Source: CAHJXG01 sp964235485 (GTDB taxonomy: Bacteria; Pseudomonadota; Alphaproteobacteria; Acetobacterales; Acetobacteraceae). Taken from it: a DNA stretch of 64,000 nt. Positions 16,226 through 26,133 of this stretch are shown here, in pieces. How positions within the stretch are numbered: position 1 is the first letter of the stretch; each line of letters opens with the position of its first letter. The notes beneath the pieces are model-generated. The model did no database searches and was not told the origin of the DNA. It was given only the letters and a program-made list of their open reading frames with translations. The stretch is from positions 62,001-126,000 of the forward strand of contig CAXSAZ010000010.1 of the NCBI GenBank assembly GCA_964235485.1, in the 5' to 3' direction. Made by a program: the position numbers and the translations under genes.

Positions 16226-17707
16226 TTGAGTAGCGACACTGTCAACAACACGTCTGCCGGAGAGAATGGGGGCGGAAACGAGCCGCGCCAAGCGGGGCCG
16301 GGCAGCGCCGATGCGGGGCGCAACGCCGAGGCCAACGCGCAATGGGGCGGACGCTTCGCCCGCGGCCCGTCCGTGGTCATGCAGGACATCAACGCTTCCA
16401 TCGGCTTCGACCGCAAGATGTGGCGGCAGGACATACGCGGCAGCCTGGCGCACGCCGCCATGCTGGCCCGCGCCGGGGTGATCGCGCCCGGCGACGAGGC
16501 GGCGATCCGCGGGGGCCTCGACGCCATCGCGGCCGAGATCGAGGCCGGGCGCTTCCCGTTCGTGGAGGACCTCGAGGACATCCACATGAACATCGAGGCG
16601 CGGCTCACGGAGCGCATCGGCGAGGCCGGCAAGCGCCTGCACACCGGGCGCAGCCGCAACGACCAGGTGGCGACCGACTTCCGCTTGTGGGTGCGGGACG
16701 CGCTGGACGGGCTGGATGGGCAGGTGGCCGACGTGATGCGCGCGCTCGCCGACCGGGCGGCCGAATTCGCGGCCGACCCGATGCCGGGCTTCACCCACCT
16801 GCAAACGGCGCAGCCGGTGACGTTCGGGCACCACCTGCTGGCCTATGTCGAGATGCTGAACCGCGACCGCGGGCGCTTCGCGGACTGCCGCCGCCGGTTG
16901 AACGAGTGCCCGCTGGGTGCGGCTGCGCTGGCCGGCACCAGCTTCCCCATCGACCGGGACCACACGGCGGCGGCGCTGGGCTTCGACCGGCCGGCCGCCA
17001 ACTCGCTCGATGCCGTGTCGGACCGGGATTTCGCGCTGGAGTTCCTGGGCGCCGCGGCGATCTGCGCCACCCACCTGTCCCGCCTGGCGGAGGAGTTGGT
17101 GATCTGGTGCAGCGCGCCGTTCGGCTTCGTGCGGCTATCGGACGCCTTCACCACCGGCAGCAGCATCATGCCGCAGAAGCGCAACCCGGACGCGGCGGAA
17201 CTCGCCCGCGCCAAGACCGGGCGCATCACCGGGGCGCTGGTGGCGCTGCTCACGGTGATGAAGGGCCTGCCGCTCGCCTACGCCAAGGACATGCAGGAAG
17301 ACAAGGAGCCGGTGTTCGACGCTGCCGACGCGCTGTCGCTGTCGCTCGCGGCAATTGGAGGCATGGTGCGGGACATGGCGCCAGACCTGCAGCGGATGCG
17401 GGCGATGGCCGGGTCGGGCTTCGCGACGGCGACGGATTTGGCGGACTGGCTGGTGCGGGTGCTGCGCTTGCCGTTCCGCACGGCGCACCACGTCACGGGG
17501 CGCGTGGTGGCGGCGGCGGAAGCGCGCGGCGTGGGGCTTGCGGACCTCGGCCTTGCAGAGATGCAGGCCATCGAGCCTGGCATCACCGCGGCCGTGTTCG
17601 ACGTGCTGACGGTGGACGCCTCGGTGAGGAGCCGGACCAGCTTCGGCGGCACCGCGCCGGCAAACGTGGCGGCGCAGGCGGCGCGCTGGCAGGCGGCCTT
17701 GCGATGA
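16226..17707 (+). CDS. argH: Argininosuccinate lyase
   Basis: A 493-residue enzyme of the fumarase/aspartase superfamily that splits argininosuccinate into arginine and fumarate, the last step of arginine synthesis. The signature GSSIMPQKRNPD with the catalytic loop serine is intact, as are HTGRSRNDQVATD and FTHLQTAQPVTFGHH. Homologues usually begin near QWGGRF (residue 39 here). The 38-residue N-terminal extension is Gly/Asn-rich. The TTG at 16226 is the only usable start in frame, and it lies 9 bases from the divergent tlpA-like start. lptM and lysA follow with overlap or 2-base spacing. Confidence 0.96.
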   Translation: MSSDTVNNTSAGENGGGNEPRQAGPGSADAGRNAEANAQWGGRFARGPSVVMQDINASIGFDRKMWRQDIRGSLAHAAMLARAGVIAPGDEAAIRGGLDAIAAEIEAGRFPFVEDLEDIHMNIEARLTERIGEAGKRLHTGRSRNDQVATDFRLWVRDALDGLDGQVADVMRALADRAAEFAADPMPGFTHLQTAQPVTFGHHLLAYVEMLNRDRGRFADCRRRLNECPLGAAALAGTSFPIDRDHTAAALGFDRPAANSLDAVSDRDFALEFLGAAAICATHLSRLAEELVIWCSAPFGFVRLSDAFTTGSSIMPQKRNPDAAELARAKTGRITGALVALLTVMKGLPLAYAKDMQEDKEPVFDAADALSLSLAAIGGMVRDMAPDLQRMRAMAGSGFATATDLADWLVRVLRLPFRTAHHVTGRVVAAAEARGVGLADLGLAEMQAIEPGITAAVFDVLTVDASVRSRTSFGGTAPANVAAQAARWQAALR

Positions 17708-17829
17708 GGCTGCTCGCCCCCATGCTGTTGGCGCTCGTGCTGCTCGCGTCGTGCGGCAAGAAAGGCTCGCCCAACCCGCCCGGCCCGGCCAACGAGATTT
17801 CTTTTCCCCGCACCTACCCGTCCCGGTGA
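17704..17829 (+). CDS. lptM: Small lipoprotein, LptM (YifL)-like
   Basis: A 41-residue lipoprotein: signal peptide with lipobox LLASC, then CGKKGSPNPPGP, the typical GxKGP...P sequence of LptM/YifL. In E. coli LptM helps the LptD outer-membrane LPS translocon mature. The ATG overlaps the argH stop (ATGA) and lysA begins 2 bases after its stop. The argH-lptM-lysA order is a widespread arrangement in Proteobacteria, which supports this very short gene being real. Confidence 0.85.
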   Translation: MRLLAPMLLALVLLASCGKKGSPNPPGPANEISFPRTYPSR

Positions 17830-17831
17830 CC

Positions 17832-19166
17832 ATGCCCCACCCCGCCGCCCTGCCGCTCGATCCCGATCCGACCTTTGCAAAACTGATCGCCGCCCGGCCG
17901 CATCTGTCCATGCACGCCATGGACGGGCTGCTGATGGAGGGCGTGCCGCTCAACGCCGTCGCCGACGCCGTGGGCACGCCGACCTGGGTGCTGTCCGCCG
18001 GCAGCATCCGCGGGCGGCTGCGGGCGTTGCAGGACGCGCTCGCCGAGGCGGCGCTGCCGGCGCGGGTGCATTACGCGGTCAAGGCGAACGACCACCTGGC
18101 CGTGCTGCGCCTCGTGGCGGGAGGCGGCGCCGGGGCGGATGTGGTCAGCGGCGGCGAGTTGCGGCGGGCGTTGCTCGCGGGGATCGCGGCGGAGCGGATC
18201 GTGTTCTCCGGCGTCGGCAAGGCCGAGTGGGAACTGCGCTTGGCGCTCGAGGCTGGGGTCGGCCAGATCAACGTGGAAAGCGCGGAAGAACTGGCCATGC
18301 TGTCCGCGGTCGCGCAGGCGATGGGGCGCACGGCCCGGGTCGCGCTGCGGATCAACCCGGACGTGGACGCCGGCACCCATGCCAAGATCACGACGGGCCG
18401 GGCGGACAACAAGTTCGGCATCGCCTACGGCTCGGCCGCGGCGCTCTACGCCCATGCCGCCGGCCTGCCCGGCATCGAGCCGGTCGGGCTGGCGCTACAC
18501 ATCGGCAGCCAGATCCTGTCGATGGCGCCGTATCGCGCCGCCTATGCCCGCGTGGCCGGGCTGGTGCGGGAATTGCGCGCCGCGGGCCTGCCCGTGCACA
18601 CCGTCGATTGCGGCGGCGGCCTGGGGATCGGCTACCGCGACGAGCCGGCGGCGTCCCCGGCCGCCTTTGCCGGGGCGATCCGGGCGACGCTCGGCGGCAT
18701 GGATTTGGAACTGGCAGTGGAGCCGGGCCGCTGGCTGGTGGGAACGGCTGGGCTGCTGCTCGCCTCCGCCGTGCTGGTGAAAACGACCGGCGCCCGGCGG
18801 TTCGTGGTGCTGGACGCCGCGATGAACGACCTGTTGCGGCCTGCGATGTACGAGGCTTGGCACGGCATCGTGCCGGTCTCCGCGGCGGACGCGGCGCGGC
18901 CCGTGGCGCCCTGCGATATCGTGGGGCCGGTCTGCGAAAGCGGGGACACCTTCGCGCGAGGCCGCGCCCTGCCGCCCTTGGGGCGCAACGCGCGCTTGGC
19001 GATCCTGGACGCGGGGGCTTATGGTTCCGTCATGAGCTCCACCTACAACGCCCGGCCGCTGGCCGCCGCCGTGATGGTTGATGGAGAGCGCTGGTCGGTG
19101 ATCCGCGCGCGCCAGCTGTTGGAGGCGCTGTGGGTCGGGGAAGCCGTCCCGGACTGGCTCGCGTGA
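17832..19166 (+). CDS. lysA: Diaminopimelate decarboxylase
   Basis: A 444-residue PLP enzyme that decarboxylates meso-diaminopimelate to lysine. The PLP lysine lies in VHYAVKAND, the glycine-rich phosphate-binding stretch in DCGGGLGIGY, and the catalytic cysteine block in GPVCESGDTF. The C-terminal AYGSVMSSTYNARP is typical of LysA. It is third in the argH-lptM-lysA group and overlaps the next gene start (GTGA). Confidence 0.96.
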   Translation: MPHPAALPLDPDPTFAKLIAARPHLSMHAMDGLLMEGVPLNAVADAVGTPTWVLSAGSIRGRLRALQDALAEAALPARVHYAVKANDHLAVLRLVAGGGAGADVVSGGELRRALLAGIAAERIVFSGVGKAEWELRLALEAGVGQINVESAEELAMLSAVAQAMGRTARVALRINPDVDAGTHAKITTGRADNKFGIAYGSAAALYAHAAGLPGIEPVGLALHIGSQILSMAPYRAAYARVAGLVRELRAAGLPVHTVDCGGGLGIGYRDEPAASPAAFAGAIRATLGGMDLELAVEPGRWLVGTAGLLLASAVLVKTTGARRFVVLDAAMNDLLRPAMYEAWHGIVPVSAADAARPVAPCDIVGPVCESGDTFARGRALPPLGRNARLAILDAGAYGSVMSSTYNARPLAAAVMVDGERWSVIRARQLLEALWVGEAVPDWLA

Positions 19167-21772
19167 CGCCGCCCCCGGCACCGCCGGCCGGCCCGGCGCT
19201 GCGCCGCAAGCGCGCGGCGGCACGGCTTGTTTTGTGGTTCGAGCGGTTCTGGCCGGCAATCTGGCCGGCGCTCGGCGTGCTAGGCGCTTACGCCTGCGCG
19301 GCGCTGCTGGACATCCCGGGCCTGCTGCCGTCTTGGCCGCGCGTGCTGCTGCTGGCTGCGGTGCTGGGGCTGGCGGGCTTCCTGCTGTGGCGCGGGCTGC
19401 GCCGGGTGCGGGTGCCGTCCGAGGCGGAGGCCGACCGGCGGCTGGAACGTGCGTCCGGCCTGCGGCACCGCCCGCTGGCCGCGCTTGCCGACCTCCCTGC
19501 CGCGGCGTCGGACGAGTCAGCGGCTTTGTGGCAGGTCCACTTGGCCCGGCTTTCCGCGCAGGTGCGGCGGCTGCGCGTCGGACGGCCGCGTCCGGGGCTG
19601 GCGGCGCGGGACGGCCGGGCGCTGCGGGGCGCGGTGCTGCTGGGCTTGGCGGCGGCTTGGGTGATCGCGGGTCCGGATGCGGGCCTGCGGCTGGCACGCG
19701 GCTTCTGGCCGGGCCTCCCGGCGGGCGCCGCGGCACCGGGCACGGTTGTGCAGGCATGGATCACGCCGCCGGGCTACAGCGGGCTGCCCCCCGTGTTCCT
19801 GCACCCGGACAGCACAACCGTCAGCGTGCCCACGGGGTCGCATCTGGTGGTCAACGTGACCGGCGGCAGCGGCGTGCCGAGCCTGGCGCTGGACGGCGCC
19901 GCCGAGCCGTTCCGCGCGCTCGACGGCGCAAGCTGGCAGGCGGAGCGCGACCTGACAACCGGCGGCACGTTGTCCGTGCAGCGGCGCGGCGGCGCCGTAG
20001 CGTCCTGGGTGCTGAGCGTGCTGTCCGACCACCCGCCCACCGCGGCCTTCACCGACGCGCCCGGCCCCGCGCTGTCCGGCGGCCGGCCGACCCAGCAAAC
20101 GCGGATGGCGTGGCGGGTGGAGGATGACTACGGCGTGGCAGAGGCCCATGTGGAACTGCGCCTGCAGGACCGGCCCCAGGCCCCGCCCGTGCTGATGCCC
20201 ATCACGCTGGCCGGCGCGCCGAAGCGGGCGCAGGGGGTGCATCTGCAGGACCTGACCGCGCATCCCTGGGCCGGGCTGCCGGTGGTGGCGCGGCTGGTGG
20301 CCAAGGACGCGCCGGGCCAGGTCGGCCAAAGCGCCGGGGCCGGCTTCGTGCTGCCGGAGCGCCCGTTCCAGAACGCCATGGCCCGCGCGATCCTGACGGT
20401 GCGGCGGCAACTCAGCGTGACGCCGGAGGAGCGGCAGCAGGCACGGACGGCGCTGGACGCCCTGGCCGACGCGCCGGACAATCCCGACGCGACGAGCAGC
20501 GTGGTGCTGAACCTGCGCGCCATCGGCTTCCTGCTGAGCCGGGGCCGCGGGGCCGCCGCGGTTGAGGAGGCGCAGTCGCGGATGTGGGATTTGGCGCTCG
20601 CCCTGGAGGAGGGCGCGGCCGAACGGACCGCCCGCGCCTTGGAAGCCGCCCGGCAAGCGGTGCGGGACGCCGTGGACGCCAGCCGCGACACGCCGGAGGA
20701 CCGGGCCGAGATCGACCGCCGGGTGCAGGAGCTGCGCGAAGCGATCCAGCGCCACCTGGAAGCCCTGGCCGAGCAGGCGCGGCGGGACGGCACCGAGCTG
20801 CCCTACGACCCCAGCGCGCCCCAGATGAACAGCCGCGACCTCGACCGCATGGCGGAGCAGATGCGCGACGCGGCGCGCGAGGGCCGGATGGACGACGCCC
20901 GCAAGCAGATGGCCGAACTGGAAAAGCTTCTGGAGCAGTTGCAGAACGCCCGGCCCGAGCACGGCGAAGCGCAGGAAAAGCAGAATGCCGAGCGGCGGCA
21001 GCGCGGGCGGCAGCAGATGGACGCCGTGCAGGACATGGTGCGCCGGGAAGGCGCCATGCTCGACCGCAGCCAGGCCCGCGCCGGCGCCGAGCCGCCGCGC
21101 CGCGGCCAGCCCCAGCCGGAGCCGCAAACCTCGGAGTCCCCATCCGCGCCGCAGCAGGGGGCGCCTGCGCCGCGGGAAGCCGACAGCCGCGCGCAAAAGG
21201 CGCTCCGCCGCGCCTTGGGCGAGTTGATGCAGCGGTTCGGCGACCTGACGGGCCAGGTGCCAGCGCCGCTGGGCGAGGCCGACATGGCGATGCGCGAAGC
21301 CGGCCAGGCGCTGGCCGATGGGCGGGACGCCGCGGCCGGCGCCGCCCAGACCAAGGCCATCGAGGCGCTGCAGAAGGGCGGCAAGGAGATGGGCCAGCAG
21401 ATGGCCCGGCAGTTCGGCACCGGTAAGCAGCCCGGCGAGGGCGAAGGCGAGGAAGGCGAAGGCGGCGACGCCGGCCAGGTCGGCGAGGGCGGGCAGGACC
21501 CGTCCAACCGCGACGGCCTGTCCTCCGGCACGCCGCGGCCGGGCGAGGGTAATGCGCCGAGCCGCCGGCGCTCCGCCCGGCGCGACCCGATGGGCCGGCC
21601 CTTGCAGCAGGGCACGTCTGGCACGGACGAAAGCGGCGACGTGCGCGTGCCCGACCAGATGGAGCAGGCCCGCACCCGCGCCTTGCAGGACGAGCTGCGC
21701 CGCCGCGGCGCGGAGCGCACCCGCCCGCAGCCCGAGCTGGACTACATCGACCGGCTGCTCAAGCCGTTCTGA
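19163..21772 (+). CDS. TIGR02302/DUF4175 family membrane protein with long low-complexity coiled region
   Basis: An 869-residue protein. Three hydrophobic segments lie in the first 190 residues. A beta-rich region with Ig-like character follows (about 200-400). From about residue 410 it becomes a long helical, Gln/Arg/Glu/Gly-rich low-complexity tail (EEGEGGDAGQVGEGGQD and similar). This architecture matches the alphaproteobacterial TIGR02302 family. The GTG start overlaps the lysA stop. Its function is not known to me. Constant linkage to lysA and membrane anchoring suggest an envelope role. Confidence 0.85.
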   Translation: MTPPPAPPAGPALRRKRAAARLVLWFERFWPAIWPALGVLGAYACAALLDIPGLLPSWPRVLLLAAVLGLAGFLLWRGLRRVRVPSEAEADRRLERASGLRHRPLAALADLPAAASDESAALWQVHLARLSAQVRRLRVGRPRPGLAARDGRALRGAVLLGLAAAWVIAGPDAGLRLARGFWPGLPAGAAAPGTVVQAWITPPGYSGLPPVFLHPDSTTVSVPTGSHLVVNVTGGSGVPSLALDGAAEPFRALDGASWQAERDLTTGGTLSVQRRGGAVASWVLSVLSDHPPTAAFTDAPGPALSGGRPTQQTRMAWRVEDDYGVAEAHVELRLQDRPQAPPVLMPITLAGAPKRAQGVHLQDLTAHPWAGLPVVARLVAKDAPGQVGQSAGAGFVLPERPFQNAMARAILTVRRQLSVTPEERQQARTALDALADAPDNPDATSSVVLNLRAIGFLLSRGRGAAAVEEAQSRMWDLALALEEGAAERTARALEAARQAVRDAVDASRDTPEDRAEIDRRVQELREAIQRHLEALAEQARRDGTELPYDPSAPQMNSRDLDRMAEQMRDAAREGRMDDARKQMAELEKLLEQLQNARPEHGEAQEKQNAERRQRGRQQMDAVQDMVRREGAMLDRSQARAGAEPPRRGQPQPEPQTSESPSAPQQGAPAPREADSRAQKALRRALGELMQRFGDLTGQVPAPLGEADMAMREAGQALADGRDAAAGAAQTKAIEALQKGGKEMGQQMARQFGTGKQPGEGEGEEGEGGDAGQVGEGGQDPSNRDGLSSGTPRPGEGNAPSRRRSARRDPMGRPLQQGTSGTDESGDVRVPDQMEQARTRALQDELRRRGAERTRPQPELDYIDRLLKPF

Positions 21773-21785
21773 CCGCGGGCCACGG

Positions 21786-22670
21786 TCAGTCGGCGGAAGC
21801 CGCGGGCCCCCGCGCCGCGACGTAGCCGCCGCAAGCGACCAGCACGGACGCCAGCACGGTGGTCGCCGTGAACGGCGCCAGGCCGGCCGCGGCCAGCAGC
21901 AGCGTGGACAGCACCGGCGTCGCGAAAGCGAGCGTCCCGAGCAGGCGCGGGTCGCCGCGCTTCATGCCGACATCCCACAGGAAGAAAGCGCCGCCGACCG
22001 GCCCTACTCCCAACGCGACCATGGCCGCCCAGGCTGCCGGCCCCGGCGCCACCCAGGTGCCGGTTGCGCCGTGCAGCGCGCCCGCCAGCACCGCTGTCGC
22101 GCCGCAGAACCCGGCGACCACGCCGGACGGCACCGCGCTGAACCGCCGGGCCAGCACGGAATAGGAGGCCCAAACAACGGCGCTGGCGGCGGCAAGGGCG
22201 TAGCCGAGGGCGGCGCCGGCCGGGGCGCCGCCGCCGCCGAGCAGGGCAGCGCACCCCAGCAGCGCCAGCGCCGTCCCCAGTAGGTGCCGCCATGTCAGCG
22301 GCAGGCCCAGAACGGCGGCCGACAGCAGCACCAGCAGCAGCGGCCAAGTGTAGTTGATCAGGTTGGCCGTCGCCGCGGGCGCCTGGGCCAGCGAGGCGAA
22401 ATACAGCGCGTGAAAGCCGAACAGCCCGCCGACGCCGTGCAGCCAGGCGAGCGGCCCTTGCCGAAGCTCGGCCAGCCGTCCCTTGGCCGCGAGCCAGACG
22501 ATGCCAAGCGCCGCCGAAACCGCGAAGCTGATCGCGGTCAACTGCAGTGGCGGCACCTCGGACGCGGCGCGGGACAGCAGGGCCAGGAACGCCCAAAGCC
22601 CGATCGCGCCGCAGCCGGCCAGCGTCGCAGCCGGGGCTGCGCCCGAGATGGCCGCCGGGGCTGCGCTCAA
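21786..22670 (-). CDS. DMT/EamA-family permease
   Basis: A 294-residue protein with about ten hydrophobic spans in two homologous halves, the drug/metabolite transporter layout. The segments GVGGLFGFHALYFASLAQAPA and NLINYTWPLL are typical EamA features of the amino-acid exporter group (YddG-like). I use a TTG start at 22670, which is weakly supported by its ribosome site. It is the last gene in the minus-strand run after phaB and probably shares the phaCAB transcript. Substrate unknown. Confidence 0.85.
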   Translation of the reverse strand: MSAAPAAISGAAPAATLAGCGAIGLWAFLALLSRAASEVPPLQLTAISFAVSAALGIVWLAAKGRLAELRQGPLAWLHGVGGLFGFHALYFASLAQAPAATANLINYTWPLLLVLLSAAVLGLPLTWRHLLGTALALLGCAALLGGGGAPAGAALGYALAAASAVVWASYSVLARRFSAVPSGVVAGFCGATAVLAGALHGATGTWVAPGPAAWAAMVALGVGPVGGAFFLWDVGMKRGDPRLLGTLAFATPVLSTLLLAAAGLAPFTATTVLASVLVACGGYVAARGPAASAD

Positions 22671-22705
22671 GTTTGCAACCGGAGTTGTGACCGAAGCCTC
22701 GGTCG

Positions 22706-23428
22706 TCAGTACATATGCTGCCCGCCGTTGATCGAGAGCGTCGATCCCGTGATGAAGTCCGCATCCTCGCTGGTCAGGAACGTGACGCCCCGGGCGATGT
22801 CCTCGGCCTGGCCCAGCCGTCCCATCGGGATGCGGGCGATGATCTTGGTCAGCACGTCCGGCGGCACTGCGCGCACCATCTCGGTGTCCACGTAGCCCGG
22901 CGCGATGGCGTTCACCGTGATGCCGAACCGGGCACCCTCCTGCGCCAGCGCCTTGGTGAAGCCGTGGATGCCCGACTTCGCCGCGGCGTAGTTTACCTGG
23001 CCGTACTGGCCCGCCTGGCCGTTGATGCTGCCGATGTTCACCACCCGGCCGAACTTCGCAGCCCTCATGCCGTCAAACGTCAGCTTGCACAGGTTGAAGC
23101 AACTGCCGAGGTTGGTGTCGATCACCGCATCCCACATGTCGCGCGTCATGCGGGCCATAGTGGTGTCGCGGGTGATCCCGGCGTTGTTCACCAGGATCTC
23201 GACTGCGCCGTGCTCGTCCTTGATCCTCGCCACCGCGGCCTCGCACGCAGCAAAGTCCCCGGCGTCGAACTTGAGGTGCGGAATGCCGGTTTCTTCCGTG
23301 AACGCGGCGGCGGCGGCGTCATTGCCGGCGTAGCTTGCCACCACTATTCGTCCGCCTGCCTTCAACGCCGTGCTGATGGCGGCGCCGATCCCGCGCGTTC
23401 CCCCCGTGACGAGTGCGACTCGTGCCAT
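22706..23428 (-). CDS. phaB: Acetoacetyl-CoA reductase
   Basis: A 240-residue short-chain dehydrogenase. It reduces acetoacetyl-CoA to (R)-3-hydroxybutyryl-CoA with NADPH, the second step of PHB synthesis. TGGTRGIG (residues 8-15) binds the nucleotide, NNAG is conserved, and the Ser-Tyr-Lys site is in NIGSINGQAGQYGQVNYAAAK. The C-terminal SINGGQHMY is the PhaB hallmark. The ATG at 23428 has a strong GGGGAGGA ribosome site. It follows phaA in the same operon. Confidence 0.96.
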   Translation of the reverse strand: MARVALVTGGTRGIGAAISTALKAGGRIVVASYAGNDAAAAAFTEETGIPHLKFDAGDFAACEAAVARIKDEHGAVEILVNNAGITRDTTMARMTRDMWDAVIDTNLGSCFNLCKLTFDGMRAAKFGRVVNIGSINGQAGQYGQVNYAAAKSGIHGFTKALAQEGARFGITVNAIAPGYVDTEMVRAVPPDVLTKIIARIPMGRLGQAEDIARGVTFLTSEDADFITGSTLSINGGQHMY

Positions 23429-23502
23429 TGCCTGATCCTCCCCTGGCTTAAGCAGCGCCATCTTCGCCGCTTTGCCAGGAGAGTGCTAGACGGGGTGGAC
23501 GC

Positions 23503-24675
<1,173 letters not shown>

Positions 24676-24711
24676 TTCTTGGTACTCCCTTGGTCGGACG
24701 AAGATAGGCAG

Positions 24712-25722
24712 TTAAAGGCCCCGCAACCAGGCCAGCAGCGGCGACCACAGCGCCGCCTCCGCCTGCGGGCCGACCGTCATCCCGATATGCCCGGCGGCTG
24801 GCTGATGCAAGGTGGCGCCCGGGATCAGCCGGGCCAGCGGCAAGGCGCTGCCCGGCGGCACGATGCGGTCCCGGCCCGCCGCCGCGACAAAGGCCGGCGC
24901 CGCAAGCGCCGCGGGATCGACGACGCTTCCTGCGACCCGCCACGCGCCCTGAGCCGGCGTGTTCGCGCCATACCACCCGCCGAGCGCTTCCCGCGCAACC
25001 GGCGCCGCGAGCGGCACGCCGTCGTTCAGCCAGTCCTCGACCGCGACGAAATCCAGGGCGGCCGGAGCGGCCTGGTCCATGCGGCCAAAGGCGCGGTACT
25101 TCGCGGCGATGCTCCCGAGGTCCGGCAAGGCGAACAGCGCCTGCAGGCCGTCGATGGGCAGGGTGCCGGTGGCCGACAGCAGCGGCTCGAACTGCGGCAG
25201 CGCCCCGCCGAGCCGGCGGGCCTGCGCCGGGTCCGCCGCGTGGAAATCCCAGGGCGTCGCCAGCAGCGCCAAGCCGCGCACCAGGTCCGGCCGGCGCAGC
25301 GCCGCCGCCAGCGCCAGCAACCCGCCCATGCAGTATCCGGCCAGCACGGCGCGCCCGCCCACGGCTGCCATCGCGCGCTCCAGCCGCCCGGCGATGTAGT
25401 CGGTCAGGGTGAAGCCGCGCTCAACCGCGCCGGGCCAGCCCCAGTCGAGCAGCAGCGGGCGCACCCCCTGCCCGGCCAGCCAGCGCATCATCGACCGACC
25501 CGGCGCAAGGTCGAGCACATAGGCGCGGTTGACCAGGCTCGGCACGAACAGCACGGCCGGGTCCGCGTCCCGGCCGTAGTCGAGCAGGCGGGTGTCACCC
25601 TCCCTCCAGATGCAGGGCGGGTCCGGCAGGTCGCGCTGCCACGGGTGCCGGCGGTAGGCGGCGATGCCCGCGATCAGCGCGGCGTCAGCGGCCGGCGGGA
25701 TCGGCGGCGTTTGCGGCGGCAC
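24712..25722 (-). CDS. PhaC-like polyhydroxyalkanoate synthase (short, class III-like) / alpha-beta hydrolase
   Basis: A 336-residue alpha/beta-fold enzyme. The lipase-like box reads AGYCMGG with Cys131 as nucleophile, as in PHA synthases (G-x-C-x-G) and not serine hydrolases. VPSLVNRAYVLDL and LLLDWGWPG correspond to conserved PhaC blocks. Asp in GRDRIVPPG and His in GHIGM complete the triad. The length suits class III PhaC (about 355) and not class I (about 580). The GTG start at 25722, inside the preceding small gene, is inferred from where similarity begins. An ATG-started longer reading in this frame would overlap that gene completely. It presumably polymerises the 3-hydroxybutyryl-CoA made by PhaA/PhaB. 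Confidence 0.82.
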   Translation of the reverse strand: MPPQTPPIPPAADAALIAGIAAYRRHPWQRDLPDPPCIWREGDTRLLDYGRDADPAVLFVPSLVNRAYVLDLAPGRSMMRWLAGQGVRPLLLDWGWPGAVERGFTLTDYIAGRLERAMAAVGGRAVLAGYCMGGLLALAAALRRPDLVRGLALLATPWDFHAADPAQARRLGGALPQFEPLLSATGTLPIDGLQALFALPDLGSIAAKYRAFGRMDQAAPAALDFVAVEDWLNDGVPLAAPVAREALGGWYGANTPAQGAWRVAGSVVDPAALAAPAFVAAAGRDRIVPPGSALPLARLIPGATLHQPAAGHIGMTVGPQAEAALWSPLLAWLRGL

Positions 25723-26032
25723 GGCGTTCCAGCTCGGCGACGCGCTCCAGCAGGTCGGCGATGGCGGCATCCCGGAGGCCGGCGCTTGCAGCATCCCGGG
25801 CATCAGGTGCATCAGCAGCGGCCGGGGCCCGCGCCGGCGCAACGGGCCGGGCCGATCCGGGCGCAGCGTCACCGGACGCCTGCGGGAGCGGGAACACGCC
25901 CGCCTGCGCTGCCGCGAGCAGCCACGCCTCCTGCATCTCCCGGTCCACGGCGGCGGCGGCCCACTCGCTTTGCCAGATGGTGATCCAGTCGGCGGCAAGG
26001 GCGGCCTCGGACGGTTTTGACGGATCGGCCAT
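25685..26032 (-). CDS. Small PHA-synthase-associated protein (possible PhaE/PhaR-type subunit)
   Basis: A 115-residue protein. The N-terminal half is helical and Trp-rich (AADWITIWQSEWAAAAVDREMQ in the first 40 residues), the middle is Ala/Pro-rich, and the C-terminus is a short coiled coil (LLERVAELERRAA). PhaE subunits of class III synthases also combine a Trp-containing helical N-terminus with a C-terminal coiled coil, but they are about three times longer. Its 3' end overlaps the start of the PhaC-like gene by 38 bases. Gene order and overlap suggest a synthase partner. No direct family signature is visible to me. Confidence 0.65.
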   Translation of the reverse strand: MADPSKPSEAALAADWITIWQSEWAAAAVDREMQEAWLLAAAQAGVFPLPQASGDAAPGSARPVAPARAPAAADAPDARDAASAGLRDAAIADLLERVAELERRAAANAADPAGR

Positions 26033-26133
26033 AGCTTTTGCTCATAGAGTTGGCGTGATAACCGCAAGTGCGATTTTCGCCCACTGTTGCAAGCGCGTGA
26101 TACAGTCCGCTCCATGCCGAAAGCGAGGGTTCC
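26033..26133. promoter_or_regulatory. Divergent promoter region of the PHB operon and phaR
   Basis: This 101-base region separates the divergent pha operon and phaR and is locally AT-richer (around 26036-26090). Being between a PhaR repressor and PHB genes, it is the expected site of PhaR autoregulation. I did not find a clean CTGC-N-GCAG style PhaR site. Confidence 0.4.
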
